DNA of 64,000 nt, from contig NZ_JACVAU010000001.1 in assembly GCF_014852005.1 (NCBI RefSeq), positions 270,001 through 334,000 of the forward strand, read 5' to 3'. This DNA is from Pseudoxanthomonas sp. PXM03 (GTDB lineage Bacteria; Pseudomonadota; Gammaproteobacteria; Xanthomonadales; Xanthomonadaceae). Position numbers and translations under genes: made by a program. The number at the start of each line of letters is the position of its first letter. The stretch's first letter is position 1. Shown piece after piece: positions 53,368 through 62,336 of this stretch. A model generated the notes under the pieces. The model ran no database searches. It was not told the origin of the DNA and worked only from the letters and a program-made list of their open reading frames with translations.

Positions 53368-54906
53368 GTGGAGCGCAGACAGGTATTGAAGGGCGCCATC
53401 GCGTTGGCGGCGTGGGGCGCGATGCCTCGTGTATGGGCACAGGCGAGCGTCACGGCAGGCGCCACGCCAGGCCACTTCTCACTGGAAACGGTTCCAAGAC
53501 TTGCACGGACGCTGGCGCGCCAGCCCTATCGCGCACCCGATGAAACCCTGCCGGCGTCACTGGATGTCGGCTATGACGGCTACCGCGACATACGCTTCGA
53601 TCCCGCGCAGGCGATCTGGCGCAAGGAGGGGCTGCCGTTTCGAGTGCAGATGTTCCATCGGGGCTTCCTGTTCAAGCAGCGCGTCGAGCTGTGGCGCGTG
53701 CACGAGGGGCTTGCCGAACCGATCACCTACTCCCCCGACCTGTTCGACTTTCCGGAAGGGGTGACACCGCCGCGGGACCCCGCGCTCGGGTTCGCCGGCT
53801 TCCGCGTGCATGCTCCGCTCAACCAGCCGGACGTGTTCGACGAACTGATCGCGTTCCTGGGCGCCAGCTATTTCCGCGCGCTGGGCAAGGGACACGCATA
53901 TGGTCTCTCCGCACGGGGACTGGCGTTGGGCAGTGGCGACGCGGGCGCGGAGGAGTTCCCGCTGTTCCGTGCCTTCTGGATCGAGCAGCCTTCGGCAGGC
54001 GCGAAGCACCTGGTCGTGCATGCGTTGCTCGACAGTCCCAGCGTGACGGGCGCATTCCGTTTCGTGATCCGCCCGGGTGGCGAAACCGCCATCGACGTGC
54101 AGTCGCGCCTGTATCCCCGCGTGGACCTGGCGCATGCCGGCATCGCGCCGTTGACCAGCATGTTCGAGTTCGATGCCGGTGATCGCGTGGGAACCGACGA
54201 CTACCGTCCGGCCGTGCACGATTCGGATGGATTGGCCATCTTCAACGGGCACGGCGAACAGATCTGGCGTCCGCTGAGCAACCCGCCGCGGGTCCAGCAC
54301 AGTGCGTTCGCCGATGCCGGTCCCCGCGGCTTCGGCCTGATGCAGCGCAAGCGTGGCTTTGGCGACTATGCCGATATCGAGGCGCGTTACCACCAGCGTC
54401 CCAGTCTCTGGATCGAACCCAAGGGAAATTGGGGAAGAGGTGCCGTCACGCTGGTGGAGATTCCCACCGGCGACGAATACCACGACAACATCGTGGCGTT
54501 CTGGCGGCCCGCCGCGCCGCTGCGTGCGGGCCGTGAATACCACTTCGATTACCGCATGCACTGGTGCGACACGTATCAGTGGGACGCGGACCTGGCCGTC
54601 GTCACCGACACGCGCATTGGCGCGGCGCCTGATCCTGCGCGTCGACTGGTAGTGATCGATCTGGATGGCGGCCGCCTGGCCTCGCTGCCGCGCGATGCGA
54701 AGTTGACACCGGATGTCTGGGCGGCGAGGGGCGACATCGTCGGCGCGGTGGTCTATCCGAATCCGGAGACGCGAGGCTGGCGGTTGAGCTTTGAATTCCG
54801 CCCCCAGGCAGGGAACACGCATGGACGTGACGTGGAACTGCATGCGCGCGTGCTGGAGGGGCACGTGCCGTTGTCCGAAACCTGGCTGTACCGTTGGAGC
54901 ACCTGA
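53368..54906 (+). CDS. opgD: Periplasmic glucan biosynthesis protein OpgD
   Basis: 512 residues. N terminus [16 protein letters not shown] resembles a twin-arginine signal peptide, the expected export route for OpgD, followed by AQA cleavage. The body matches the MdoG/OpgD family ([63 protein letters not shown]). It processes osmoregulated periplasmic glucans. Starts with GTG preceded by GAAAGG. Two nt separate it from opgH. Confidence 0.95.
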   Translation: MERRQVLKGAIALAAWGAMPRVWAQASVTAGATPGHFSLETVPRLARTLARQPYRAPDETLPASLDVGYDGYRDIRFDPAQAIWRKEGLPFRVQMFHRGFLFKQRVELWRVHEGLAEPITYSPDLFDFPEGVTPPRDPALGFAGFRVHAPLNQPDVFDELIAFLGASYFRALGKGHAYGLSARGLALGSGDAGAEEFPLFRAFWIEQPSAGAKHLVVHALLDSPSVTGAFRFVIRPGGETAIDVQSRLYPRVDLAHAGIAPLTSMFEFDAGDRVGTDDYRPAVHDSDGLAIFNGHGEQIWRPLSNPPRVQHSAFADAGPRGFGLMQRKRGFGDYADIEARYHQRPSLWIEPKGNWGRGAVTLVEIPTGDEYHDNIVAFWRPAAPLRAGREYHFDYRMHWCDTYQWDADLAVVTDTRIGAAPDPARRLVVIDLDGGRLASLPRDAKLTPDVWAARGDIVGAVVYPNPETRGWRLSFEFRPQAGNTHGRDVELHARVLEGHVPLSETWLYRWST

Positions 54907-54908
54907 CC

Positions 54909-56879
54909 ATGAACATACATCGCGTGGATGATCCGCTGCAGCAGGAGTGGCTGCCCCCGGAATCGCCGCTTGCCATGCCGGTACAGGACCTGCGGACAGG
55001 CCGTCTATCGTCAAGAGCGCTGCCGACATCGCCCCCCGCCATCAGGCGGCGGCGTGCGCTGGTAATGGGTACTGCGATCGCGCTGACCCTGTTCGCGACC
55101 TACCAGATCTGGTGGGTATTGCGCGGCGACGGCATCAATGTGCTGGAGGGCGTGCTGCTCGCGTTGTTTGTTGCGCTGTTCGCCTGGATCGCGCTGTCGT
55201 TCTCCAGCGCACTGGCTGGCTTCGTGCTGCTGTTGCGCCGACGCCCGCATCCACTCGGCATCGATGACGCGGCGGCGCTTCCCGTGCTATCGACGCGCAC
55301 GGCCCTGCTGCTGCCGACCTACAACGAAGACCTGCATCGCGTGCTGGCCGGCCTGCATGCGATGCATGAGTCGCTGCAAGGTACGGGACAAGGGGATCGC
55401 TTCGACTTCTTCATCCTCAGCGACACCACGCGCCCGGAAGTTGGGCATCAGGAAGTGGCGGCCGTCCGGGCTCTGCGGCGCAGGTTGGGTGCCGACGCAC
55501 GCGTGTTCTATCGCCGTCGCCGCGAGAACACGGAGCGCAAGGCGGGCAACATCGCCGAATGGGTGCGGCGTTTCGGCGCTGCGTATCCGCAGATGCTGAT
55601 CCTGGATGCCGACAGCCTGATGACCGGCGCCACCCTGGTCCGTCTGGCGGATGCGATGGAACGCAACGCCAGCGTTGCACTGATCCAGACGCTGCCGATG
55701 ATCGTCAATGGGCGCACGTTCTTCGCGCGCATGCAGCAGTTCGCCGGCCGCGTGTATGGCCCGGTGGTCGCGCATGGCATCGCCTGGTGGCATGGCGCGG
55801 AAGGCAACTACTGGGGGCACAACGCCATCATCCGGACCGCAGCGTTCGCCCGGCACGCCGGCTTGCCCCATCTTCGCGGCGGCAAGCCGTTCGAGGGGGC
55901 CGTGCTCAGCCATGATTTCGTGGAGGCCGCGCTGCTTCGTCGCGGTGGCTGGGCCATCCACATGGCGCCGGGACTGGGTGGCAGTTACGAGGAAGGCCCG
56001 CCTTCACTGACGGACATGCTGGTGCGCGACCGCCGCTGGTGCCAGGGCAATCTGCAGCACGGCGCGGTGCTGCCGGCGCGTGGCCTGCACCGCATGCATC
56101 GGCTGCACCTGCTGGTCGGCATTGGTCACTATTTCACTGCGCCGATGTGGGCCATGCTGATGCTGGTCGGCCTGGCCATCCCCTTGCAGCAGGCCGGCTT
56201 CAACCTGAGCCAGCCGCATCTGGAAGGCTTCACCCCTGCGCTCTACTGGCGCGGTGGCGATCCCGCCCGCTTCCTTTGGGTTTTCTACTTCACGATGACG
56301 GTACTGCTGGCGCCCAAGGTGATGGGTTGCATGGCCACGCTGGTGCAGCCGGCATTGCGTCGGCAGTGCGGCGGTGGGCTGCGCATCATCGGCAGCGCAT
56401 TGCTGGAAACCGTGATGGCGGCATTGATGGCGCCCGTCACCATGTACGTGCAATCGCGTGGGGTGGCGGAAGTACTGGCCGGACAGGATTCCGGCTGGGA
56501 GACGCAGCGCCGCGACGACGGCAGCGTGCCCCTCGCGAGCCTCGTGCGCCGTTACGCGGGATTGACGTTGTTCGGCGCGAGCAGCGGCGTGGTCGCCTAC
56601 CTGGTGTCGCCCGCGCTCGCCGCGTGGATGGCGCCGGTCGTGCTGGGCATGGTCCTGTCCATCCCCATCAACGTCCTGACGGCATCGACCGTGGTCGGCC
56701 AGCGCCTGCGTGCTGCAGGATGGCTGCGCATTCCCGAGGAGTCCACGCCTCCGGCCATCCTCAGTCGCGCCCTGGCGTTGCGCGCCGCACCCGACGACGC
56801 GCCATCGGCACCCGTGGCCTCCGGTACAATCCTGGCGCTGGGGGCCTATAGCTCAATGGTTAGAGCAGAGGACTCATAA
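54909..56879 (+). CDS. opgH: Glucan glucosyltransferase OpgH; 3' end inside the tRNA gene
   Basis: 656 residues; membrane beta-glucosyltransferase making the backbone of periplasmic glucans. Visible: [34 protein letters not shown] (DxD), [59 protein letters not shown] (QxxRW-type), several transmembrane helices. The last 12 codons ([12 protein letters not shown] then TAA) are the 5' half of the tRNA at 56842; the stop codon lies in the tRNA anticodon loop. Confidence 0.95.
   Translation: MNIHRVDDPLQQEWLPPESPLAMPVQDLRTGRLSSRALPTSPPAIRRRRALVMGTAIALTLFATYQIWWVLRGDGINVLEGVLLALFVALFAWIALSFSSALAGFVLLLRRRPHPLGIDDAAALPVLSTRTALLLPTYNEDLHRVLAGLHAMHESLQGTGQGDRFDFFILSDTTRPEVGHQEVAAVRALRRRLGADARVFYRRRRENTERKAGNIAEWVRRFGAAYPQMLILDADSLMTGATLVRLADAMERNASVALIQTLPMIVNGRTFFARMQQFAGRVYGPVVAHGIAWWHGAEGNYWGHNAIIRTAAFARHAGLPHLRGGKPFEGAVLSHDFVEAALLRRGGWAIHMAPGLGGSYEEGPPSLTDMLVRDRRWCQGNLQHGAVLPARGLHRMHRLHLLVGIGHYFTAPMWAMLMLVGLAIPLQQAGFNLSQPHLEGFTPALYWRGGDPARFLWVFYFTMTVLLAPKVMGCMATLVQPALRRQCGGGLRIIGSALLETVMAALMAPVTMYVQSRGVAEVLAGQDSGWETQRRDDGSVPLASLVRRYAGLTLFGASSGVVAYLVSPALAAWMAPVVLGMVLSIPINVLTASTVVGQRLRAAGWLRIPEESTPPAILSRALALRAAPDDAPSAPVASGTILALGAYSSMVRAEDS
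56825..56830 (+). promoter_or_regulatory. Probable -10 box for tRNA(CAU), inside opgH
   Basis: TACAAT lies 12 nt before the tRNA 5' end, in the opgH coding frame. No clear -35 is seen 17 nt upstream, so the tRNA may also come from the opgDH transcript. Confidence 0.4.
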
Positions 56880-56917
56880 TCCTTTGGTTCCAGGTTCGAG
56901 TCCTGGTGGGCCCACCA
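56842..56917 (+). tRNA. tRNA with CAT anticodon, probably tRNA-Ile2 (lysidine type)
   Basis: 76 nt with encoded CCA: acceptor GGGCCTA and TGGGCCC, T arm CCAGG/CCTGG. Anticodon loop CTCATAA within stem AGGA-TCCT. The short D loop (TCAATGGTTAGAGCA) and anticodon stem follow E. coli ileX rather than elongator or initiator tRNA-Met. Automatic annotation may call it tRNA-Met. Its first 38 nt overlap opgH. Accessory DNA begins right behind it, as is common for tRNA-associated islands. Confidence 0.85.
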
Positions 56918-56953
56918 AAAAGTAGTCTGAATTCCGGCGATTGGTACCGACCC

Positions 56954-56982
56954 CGTAAGTTGAAACGTTGTTTCAACTTACG
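56954..56982. repeat. Perfect 13-bp inverted repeat between tRNA and IS
   Basis: CGTAAGTTGAAAC and GTTTCAACTTACG flank the trinucleotide GTT. No T run follows, so it is not a clear terminator. The 125-nt gap from the tRNA to the IS has nothing else I recognise. Confidence 0.6.
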
Positions 56983-57042
56983 ATGAAAAAGGGCGATAGT
57001 TGCAACGACTTGCCTCCGAATGACGGCCAGATGGGGGCGTTC

Positions 57043-57082
57043 TGGCGGCTTTCGACCTTGGATTCAACTGATCGACGCAACA
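57043..57082. repeat. Left terminal inverted repeat of the IS
   Basis: Inner part reads GGATTCAACTGATCGACG then CAACA; it is paired with 58260-58299. The transposase stop (57064-57066) lies inside it, as is usual for this family. Confidence 0.7.
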
Positions 57083-58224
57083 GTTTGTCGATATCGCTCT
57101 GCCGGTGTTTCGTAGCCGAGCGTCTTGCGTGGCCGTTCGTTGAGCTGGCGTGCCACGCCGTCCAGCTTGGCCTGTGAGACATCGGCGAGGTTGATGCCCT
57201 TTGGGAAGTACTGCCGCAGTAGGCCGTTGGTGTTCTCGTTGGTACCGCGCTGCCAGGGATGATGCGGATCGCAGAAGTAGACCTGGATGTCCGTGGCCAA
57301 GGTGAAGCGGCGGTGCGCCGCCATTTCCTTGCCCCGATCCCAGGTCAGCGACCGGTACAGCTGCTTCGGCAGGCGGCGTGCGTTCTTGATCAGTGCGTTG
57401 ATCACGGTCTCGGTGTCCTTGCCTGCCACCTTCACCAACATCAGATAGCGGGTCTGCCGCTCCACCAGCGTGGCGATCTGACTGTTCCGGTCACCGAACA
57501 GCAGGTCGCCTTCCCAGTGCCCCGGCACGGCCCGATCTTCGGCATTGGCCGGCCGCTTACTGATCGAGACAGTGTCGGTAATCCGGCCGTGGTTCTCTGT
57601 CTTCTGGGTGTGATGTCGTGAACGACGCATCGCCCGCGTGCGCCTCAGGTGCGCGAGCAGCTCCTGTTTCAAGGCTCCGCGCGACTGGATGTAGAGCGTG
57701 CGATAGATCGTCTCGTGGGACACCTGACGGCTCGCATCATCGGGATAGGTGCGTTTGAGCCAGCCGGCCACCTGCTCAGGCGACCACTGCCGCTGGATCT
57801 TCTCTGCCACGCGAGCAGCCAAGGCTCGATGCAGCGCCAGCTTACAGGGCTTGGGACGCCGCGCCCGGCCCTAAGCAGCCTGGTCTGCCTGGCTGGCTCG
57901 ATAGCCTTCACGGCCTTCGTTGCGCCCGATCTCGCGGCTGATTGTGGAAGGGGCTCGCCCCAGCGACACAGCTATCGTGCGGATCGATCGTCCCGCCGCC
58001 AAGCCGCGGGAGATCTCCTCGCGCTCGGCCAAGCTCAGCATCCTTGGAGACCTTCGCCTCACCGGCGGACGAATGCCGCCGTGCTCGGCCAGGATGTTCC
58101 GCACGCAGCTGTGGTGCCGATCAAACAAGGATGCGATCTGGTGTAGGGACTCGCCCTGCTGCCAGCGATCCCACATCAGTGCCTTCTGGGTGTCGGTGTA
58201 GTAGATCCTCTTCCTGCGCTTCAT
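57064..58224 (-). pseudogene. IS30 transposase interrupted by an in-frame TAG
   Basis: Reads as one 386-codon frame apart from codon 118, TAG at 57873-57871. N-terminal part: helix-turn-helix segments (YYTDTQKALMWDRWQQGESL, HQIASLFDRHHSCV, and GRAPSTISREIGRN). C-terminal part: IS30 DDE domain with PGHWEGDLLFGDRNSQIATL, LTWDRGKEMAAHRRF and RGTNENTNGLLRQYFPKG carrying the catalytic Asp, Asp, Glu. Both halves are otherwise intact with no frameshift. ATG at 58224 has AGGAG upstream. A true nonsense mutation is likeliest; readthrough cannot be excluded. Confidence 0.85.
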
Positions 58225-58259
58225 CTGCAACACTCCTGCTGCCTACGCAGCTATCTGTG

Positions 58260-58299
58260 TGTTGCATCGATCATATGAATCCGCGGCCAAGAGCGGCCA
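58260..58299. repeat. Right terminal inverted repeat of the IS
   Basis: TGTTGCATCGATCATATG then AATCC is the complement of the left repeat apart from three core mismatches. It begins 36 nt upstream of the transposase ATG. Confidence 0.7.
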
Positions 58300-58365
58300 T
58301 ACCAACCTGTCGACGGGACGCCAGGTTGGGCCGCGATGATCTTGCGCGGAGCACTCCGACTCTCT

Positions 58366-58929
58366 TCATAAGTTCTGGGGCTTGAAGTCAGAATGACGGC
58401 TCACGTAGCTCCCTGGCACCACAAACTCGCCTTCGCCGCGGTAGTGCAGAGTCTGCGGACACTTGGGATTGGCGGCCACATGGGCCTGTACGATCTCCCA
58501 GATGAAGAGGCCGTACTCGTCGATCTGCCGATCATCAACAAGCCTGCACTCGAAGCTGGCATAGCACTCCCGAATCAATGGCGCTTTAACTGAGAGCGCC
58601 GGTTCAGGAGTCAGACCGAACTCATGGAACTTGTTGATACCGCTCGATGCGCTGGAGTTGCCAATGCCGACTACCGCATCGAGCATGTCTAGCGTCGGAA
58701 TGTTAATCACGCACTCACGGCTTTGACGCAGCATCGCGTAGCTGTGGTTGCCCTCCCAAATGTAGCAGCCGAAGAGCGCCGGCGAAAAGCCAAGTATCAT
58801 GTGCCAACCCATTACCATGATGTTCTCGTTACCTCTCCACCTTGAGCTAACCAACACGATCGGCCCCGGCTCCAAGTGGCGCCTTACCTGATCAAGAGGA
58901 AAATTCCGCTTCTTTGCTGAAGTGCTCAT
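58366..58929 (-). CDS. Flavin reductase-like protein (FMN-binding split barrel)
   Basis: 187 residues, flavin_Reduct type: PLDQVRRHLEPGPIVLVSSR, NIMVMGWHMILGFSPALFGC, SYAMLRQSRECVINIPTLDM and a C-terminal FVVPGSYVSRHS. Likely supplies reduced flavin or reduces a quinone-like compound. ATG overlaps the ABM stop (ATGA) and it is the last gene of that operon. Confidence 0.83.
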   Translation of the reverse strand: MSTSAKKRNFPLDQVRRHLEPGPIVLVSSRWRGNENIMVMGWHMILGFSPALFGCYIWEGNHSYAMLRQSRECVINIPTLDMLDAVVGIGNSSASSGINKFHEFGLTPEPALSVKAPLIRECYASFECRLVDDRQIDEYGLFIWEIVQAHVAANPKCPQTLHYRGEGEFVVPGSYVSRHSDFKPQNL

Positions 58930-59258
58930 TGCTCGTTCTCCAGGGCCTGATGCCCACTCGGAGGGGGCGAGCACTTACGGTAAGTGCGAATGTCGGGATC
59001 ACCATCGCAGAGGTCCGGCACCTCGGCTAGAAACGAGCATACGTAGGGCGTAGCCATATGTGCGTCAAAATCGGCCTCTGAACACCAATCCTCAAGAACG
59101 ATCCATATTCCGTCATCGCTGGTGTCCTGCAGTACCTCGTAACGCAAGTTTCCAGGCTCTGACGTGGATCGCGAAACCAGCTGGAGCAGGCGCTCGCCAA
59201 GATGTTGTTCGCGACCTTTGCTGGCGGCGAAGAATGCAACTTTGCTGACTATTTTCAT
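58926..59258 (-). CDS. Antibiotic biosynthesis monooxygenase (ABM) domain protein
   Basis: 110 residues with the dimeric alpha-beta ABM fold: KVAFFAASKGREQHLGERLL, LRYEVLQDTSDDGIWIVLED, FDAHMATPYVCSFLAEVPDL. Similar small proteins oxidise quinol-like compounds or act as detoxifying dimers. Lies between the SDR and the flavin reductase gene; likely works with them. Confidence 0.82.
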   Translation of the reverse strand: MKIVSKVAFFAASKGREQHLGERLLQLVSRSTSEPGNLRYEVLQDTSDDGIWIVLEDWCSEADFDAHMATPYVCSFLAEVPDLCDGDPDIRTYRKCSPPPSGHQALENEQ

Positions 59259-59318
59259 GCTCAACCTCGAAAGCGACCGCCGCAGCTGCGGCGGCCGCAT
59301 CGTGACGATGTAGTGGAA

Positions 59319-60065
59319 TTACCAGGGCTGATCGGTCGGGAGAACGAACAGCTCGGCCACGTTGACGTAGTCCGGCGCCTGCAGCGCGAACAGGAGGGTG
59401 TCGGCGATGTCGTCGGCCTTGAGGAACGCCATCTGATCCCGCAGCCCTTCCATCTGGTCGCGGTAACCCTTGTCGGTGACATGCTCGAAGAGCTCCGTAT
59501 CGACGGCGCCGGGCTGGATGCAGGTCACGCGGATGTTGTGCTTCTTGCCGATTTCCAGGCGCAGACCCTCGGAGAAGGCGGTGACGGCATGCTTGGTGGC
59601 ACAGTAGACCGTGAGGCCTGCGAACACCTTGCGACCGGCGATCGAAGAGGTATTGAAGATGTGGCCGGAGCGCTGCTTCTGCATGATCGGCAGCACAGCC
59701 GCCGTACTGTTGAGCACGCCCTTGATGTTGACATCGACCATCCTCGCCCATTCGTCGGTCTTAAGGGTTTCGACATCGGAGATCGGCATCAGGCCGGCGT
59801 TGTTGAACAGGATGTCGACGGTGCCGTAGGCCTTGACCAGTTCATCCACACCCGCCTGCACCGACGCGGGATCGACGACGTCCATTTCAATGGCCAGGGC
59901 CTCGCCGCCGGCCGTCTTGATCTGGCGCACGAGCGCCTCCAGCCGATCGACGCGACGGGCAGCCAGGCCGACCTTGACGCCCTGTGCTGCCAGCTTGATT
60001 GCGGTGGCGGCACCGATACCACTCGATGCACCCGTGACGAGTGCGATTTTTCCGTTGAGATTCAT
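59319..60065 (-). CDS. SDR oxidoreductase
   Basis: 248 residues: ALVTGASSGIGAATAIKLAA, NNAGLMP, Ser in NTSSIAGRKV, YCATKHAV (YxxxK), QPGAVDTEL. AAGGTG precedes the ATG at 60065. First gene of the minus-strand operon SDR-ABM-flavin reductase. It is a paralogue of the SDR at 62337, with which it shares many motifs. Substrate unknown. Confidence 0.88.
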   Translation of the reverse strand: MNLNGKIALVTGASSGIGAATAIKLAAQGVKVGLAARRVDRLEALVRQIKTAGGEALAIEMDVVDPASVQAGVDELVKAYGTVDILFNNAGLMPISDVETLKTDEWARMVDVNIKGVLNSTAAVLPIMQKQRSGHIFNTSSIAGRKVFAGLTVYCATKHAVTAFSEGLRLEIGKKHNIRVTCIQPGAVDTELFEHVTDKGYRDQMEGLRDQMAFLKADDIADTLLFALQAPDYVNVAELFVLPTDQPW

Positions 60066-60186
60066 GAGATTCACCTTGGGGATACGTGCCACCGATGGGG
60101 AGGTCGGTTTCAGCACGAGGCATAAATTGCGCCTTTCCCTATGGGCGATCTCTGGCGATCCTGCTCAATCTGTCGGGATCTTGCGG

Positions 60187-61095
60187 TCAGTTCCTGCCCC
60201 GGTACTCGCTGGGTGTGACCCCTGCTTCTCTCCGGAAGACCTGTGAAAAATGACTGGCGCTCGTGTAGCCGACCTCGAGCGCAACCTCGATGACAGGGCG
60301 GTCCGTCTCACGCAGCAACTGGCGGGCACGTTCCATGCGCAGCCGGATGAAGTACTGCGACGGCGTATAGCCCGTACTCCTCTTGAACGCGCGTGCAAAA
60401 TGGAATTCGCTCAAACCCGAGCTCCTGGCCAACTTCTCTAACTGGAACTCCTGGTCCAACTGCGCCTCCATCGCCTCGGTCACCCGACGGAGCTTGAATG
60501 CGGGCAGGCCGCCACGCGCACGAGGCTCCGCTTCACTGGCGCTTCCGTAGCGGCGGACGAGATGTACCGCCAGACTCTGGGCCAGTCCTTGCACTAACAA
60601 TGGGCTCGGCTCCCCGGGTGACATGAGCTCTGTCCGAAGCGGCTCAAGAAGCGCCGATAGGACGGGGTCCTTTTCGCCTGACGCGTCCCTCAGTGCCAAG
60701 TGCACACCTTCACCCAGCACTTCGATCGTCGCGCGTTGCAAAAGAGTGAGCCCAAGGTGCAGGTGCATCACCGTGAAAGGCTGTTCGCCTCTCGCCTGCC
60801 ACCGCAGCTCGTACGGCTGCGGTGCGTTTGTCAGGAAGAAGTCACCGGCCGTCACCTGGTGCGCGACCCACTGACCGTCGAGCTCCCGCTCTTCCACGTT
60901 CGCATCTCCCGACAGCACCCAGACGATCAAGGGTTCGGGTACCGCCGGGATCAGCAGGCAGTCCTGGTGGCTGTTGCGCTGGAACACCTGGATCAACAAG
61001 TCCTTCCAGGCGCGCCCGTTCGCCGTGGCAACCCGGATCCCGGGCACCCGTGCATCCAGGGCTTCTGCAGAAGTTTGGCCGGTGTCGGTTGACAT
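60187..61095 (-). CDS. AraC-family regulator, cupin-type N terminus
   Basis: 302 residues. N-terminal cupin-like sensor (WVLSGDANVEERELDGQWVA, HQVTAGDFFLTNAPQPYELR) and a C-terminal AraC double HTH: LEKLARSSGLSEFHFARAFK, RSTGYTPSQYFIRLRMERAR, QLLRETDRPVIEVALEVGYT, SASHFSQVFRREAGVTPSEY. Lies upstream of the SDR operon on the same strand and probably controls this cluster. Confidence 0.9.
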   Translation of the reverse strand: MSTDTGQTSAEALDARVPGIRVATANGRAWKDLLIQVFQRNSHQDCLLIPAVPEPLIVWVLSGDANVEERELDGQWVAHQVTAGDFFLTNAPQPYELRWQARGEQPFTVMHLHLGLTLLQRATIEVLGEGVHLALRDASGEKDPVLSALLEPLRTELMSPGEPSPLLVQGLAQSLAVHLVRRYGSASEAEPRARGGLPAFKLRRVTEAMEAQLDQEFQLEKLARSSGLSEFHFARAFKRSTGYTPSQYFIRLRMERARQLLRETDRPVIEVALEVGYTSASHFSQVFRREAGVTPSEYRGRN

Positions 61096-61100
61096 GATCG

Positions 61101-62063
61101 TCAGGAGCTCAGAGTGCGTTGTTGCGAGGCGACGACCGCCTGCGGGGAGACACTGAGCACATCCTTGAGATATCGCGCTTCCTCCAGCGGGCTGCGACCG
61201 AACAGGCGCTTGAACTCCCGGCTGAACTGCGAGCTGCTCTCGTATCCGACGCGCTCGGAGGCGCTGGCCGCGCTCAGTCCATTGCGAATCATGAGCAGCC
61301 GCGCTTGGTGCAGGCGCATGGCCTTGATGTATTGCAGGGGGCTGGTCTGGGTGACGGCCTTGAAATGGAGATGGAACGCAGGAACGCTCATGTTGGCGTC
61401 CCTTGCCAGCGTGGCCACATCCAACGCCTCGTCGAAGTGATCGTGGATGCGCCGCAATGCCTTGCCGATGCGGGCGAAGTGGCCGCCTTGCGTCAGCGCC
61501 GCACGCAGGCTTCCGCCTTGATTACCCATCAAGACCCTGTACGTGATCTCCCGCACGATGCCCGGTGCCAGTATCCGGGCATCGGTGGGATGAGCCAGTG
61601 CCTCCAACAACCGGATCGTGGCGTCGCCGATCCGCTCGTCTACCGCCGTTGCGAACAGGGTCTGAGGCGCGATCACCTGCTCCGGCTCGATCTCGTCACT
61701 TGCCAGGGCCAGCTCAGCGGTAGCGCTCTGATCGATGCGAAGCGCAACGCCCAACATGGGCTCTTGAGGTGTAGCTTCAGTCTCGATGTCGAAGGGAAGC
61801 GGCACCGACAAGACCAGGTACTGCTGCGCGTCATACACGTAGGCATTGCCGCCATGGAAGCCCCGCTTCCTGCCCTGCGCCACGATGACGATGCTTGGCT
61901 CGTAGAGGGCGGGTGTCCTTGGCAGCGAGCGATTGGAGCGCATGAGCGTCACCCCCTCCAAGGCCGACCGCGTGTAACCCTCCGCTGGTGCGAGCTGATC
62001 GATCAGTTCGGCCATCCTCGCGGCGCGCAGTAAGCCTTTCGGTGTAGAAAAATTCGAACCCAT
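61101..62063 (-). CDS. AraC-family regulator, AraC_N type
   Basis: 320 residues with an AraC_N (PF06719) N terminus: LYEPSIVIVAQGRKRGFHGG, YDAQQYLVLSVPLPFDIETE, and a C-terminal HTH pair: VATLARDANMSVPAFHLHFK, AVTQTSPLQYIKAMRLHQAR, SASERVGYESSSQFSREFKR. GGAGAGC precedes the ATG. Divergent from the SDR at 62337, its likely target. Five nt after it ends, the next AraC gene starts. Confidence 0.9.
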   Translation of the reverse strand: MGSNFSTPKGLLRAARMAELIDQLAPAEGYTRSALEGVTLMRSNRSLPRTPALYEPSIVIVAQGRKRGFHGGNAYVYDAQQYLVLSVPLPFDIETEATPQEPMLGVALRIDQSATAELALASDEIEPEQVIAPQTLFATAVDERIGDATIRLLEALAHPTDARILAPGIVREITYRVLMGNQGGSLRAALTQGGHFARIGKALRRIHDHFDEALDVATLARDANMSVPAFHLHFKAVTQTSPLQYIKAMRLHQARLLMIRNGLSAASASERVGYESSSQFSREFKRLFGRSPLEEARYLKDVLSVSPQAVVASQQRTLSS

Positions 62064-62336
62064 AAAGCTCTCCTTCCGAGGGTGCGGACCATATATCACC
62101 ACAGAGCGCTAGCGGGCAAAACCAACGGATAGGAATAGGCAAGGTCGGCAGAAGATCCGGTCTTAGCGCTGGCAGCGGACGCTCCTACGATGACTCCATC
62201 TGGTCGCAGTAAGGCCACCCCGGAACCAACTGAGGATCGCCTAATGACTCGGTTAGTCGCATGGCTAGTCCTGATCTTCTTCAACGCAGCCGTTTCCCGC
62301 GCCGAAAGAGCGCACATCCAATAAGGAACCCTACAC
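62064..62336. other. Divergent intergenic region with possible gene remnant
   Basis: Separates the AraC_N gene from the divergent SDR. On the minus strand (about 62230-62097) a frame reads GVALLRPDGVIV and ends shortly after; this resembles the C-terminal RPDG motif of FAD monooxygenases such as PHBH types. No start and no other part of such a gene are present. Otherwise the control region of both genes. Confidence 0.35.

Larger units (their letters stand above)
57043..58299. mobile_element. IS30-family insertion sequence
   Basis: About 1.26 kb with imperfect terminal repeats and an IS30-type transposase on the minus strand. A 23-bp core (57060-57082 and 58260-58282) matches at 20 of 23 positions, and the similarity extends to about 40 bp (57043 and 58299; 32 of 40). 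The right-hand repeat is just upstream of the transposase start; the left one covers its stop. No convincing target-site duplication is visible at either choice of ends. Inactive unless the stop codon in its transposase is read through. Confidence 0.82.

Noticed and set aside
57823-57870. Frameshift in the IS30 transposase
   Set aside because: The two halves are in the same frame (spacing divisible by three); the break is one TAG, not an indel. A programmed-frameshift explanation is therefore unnecessary.
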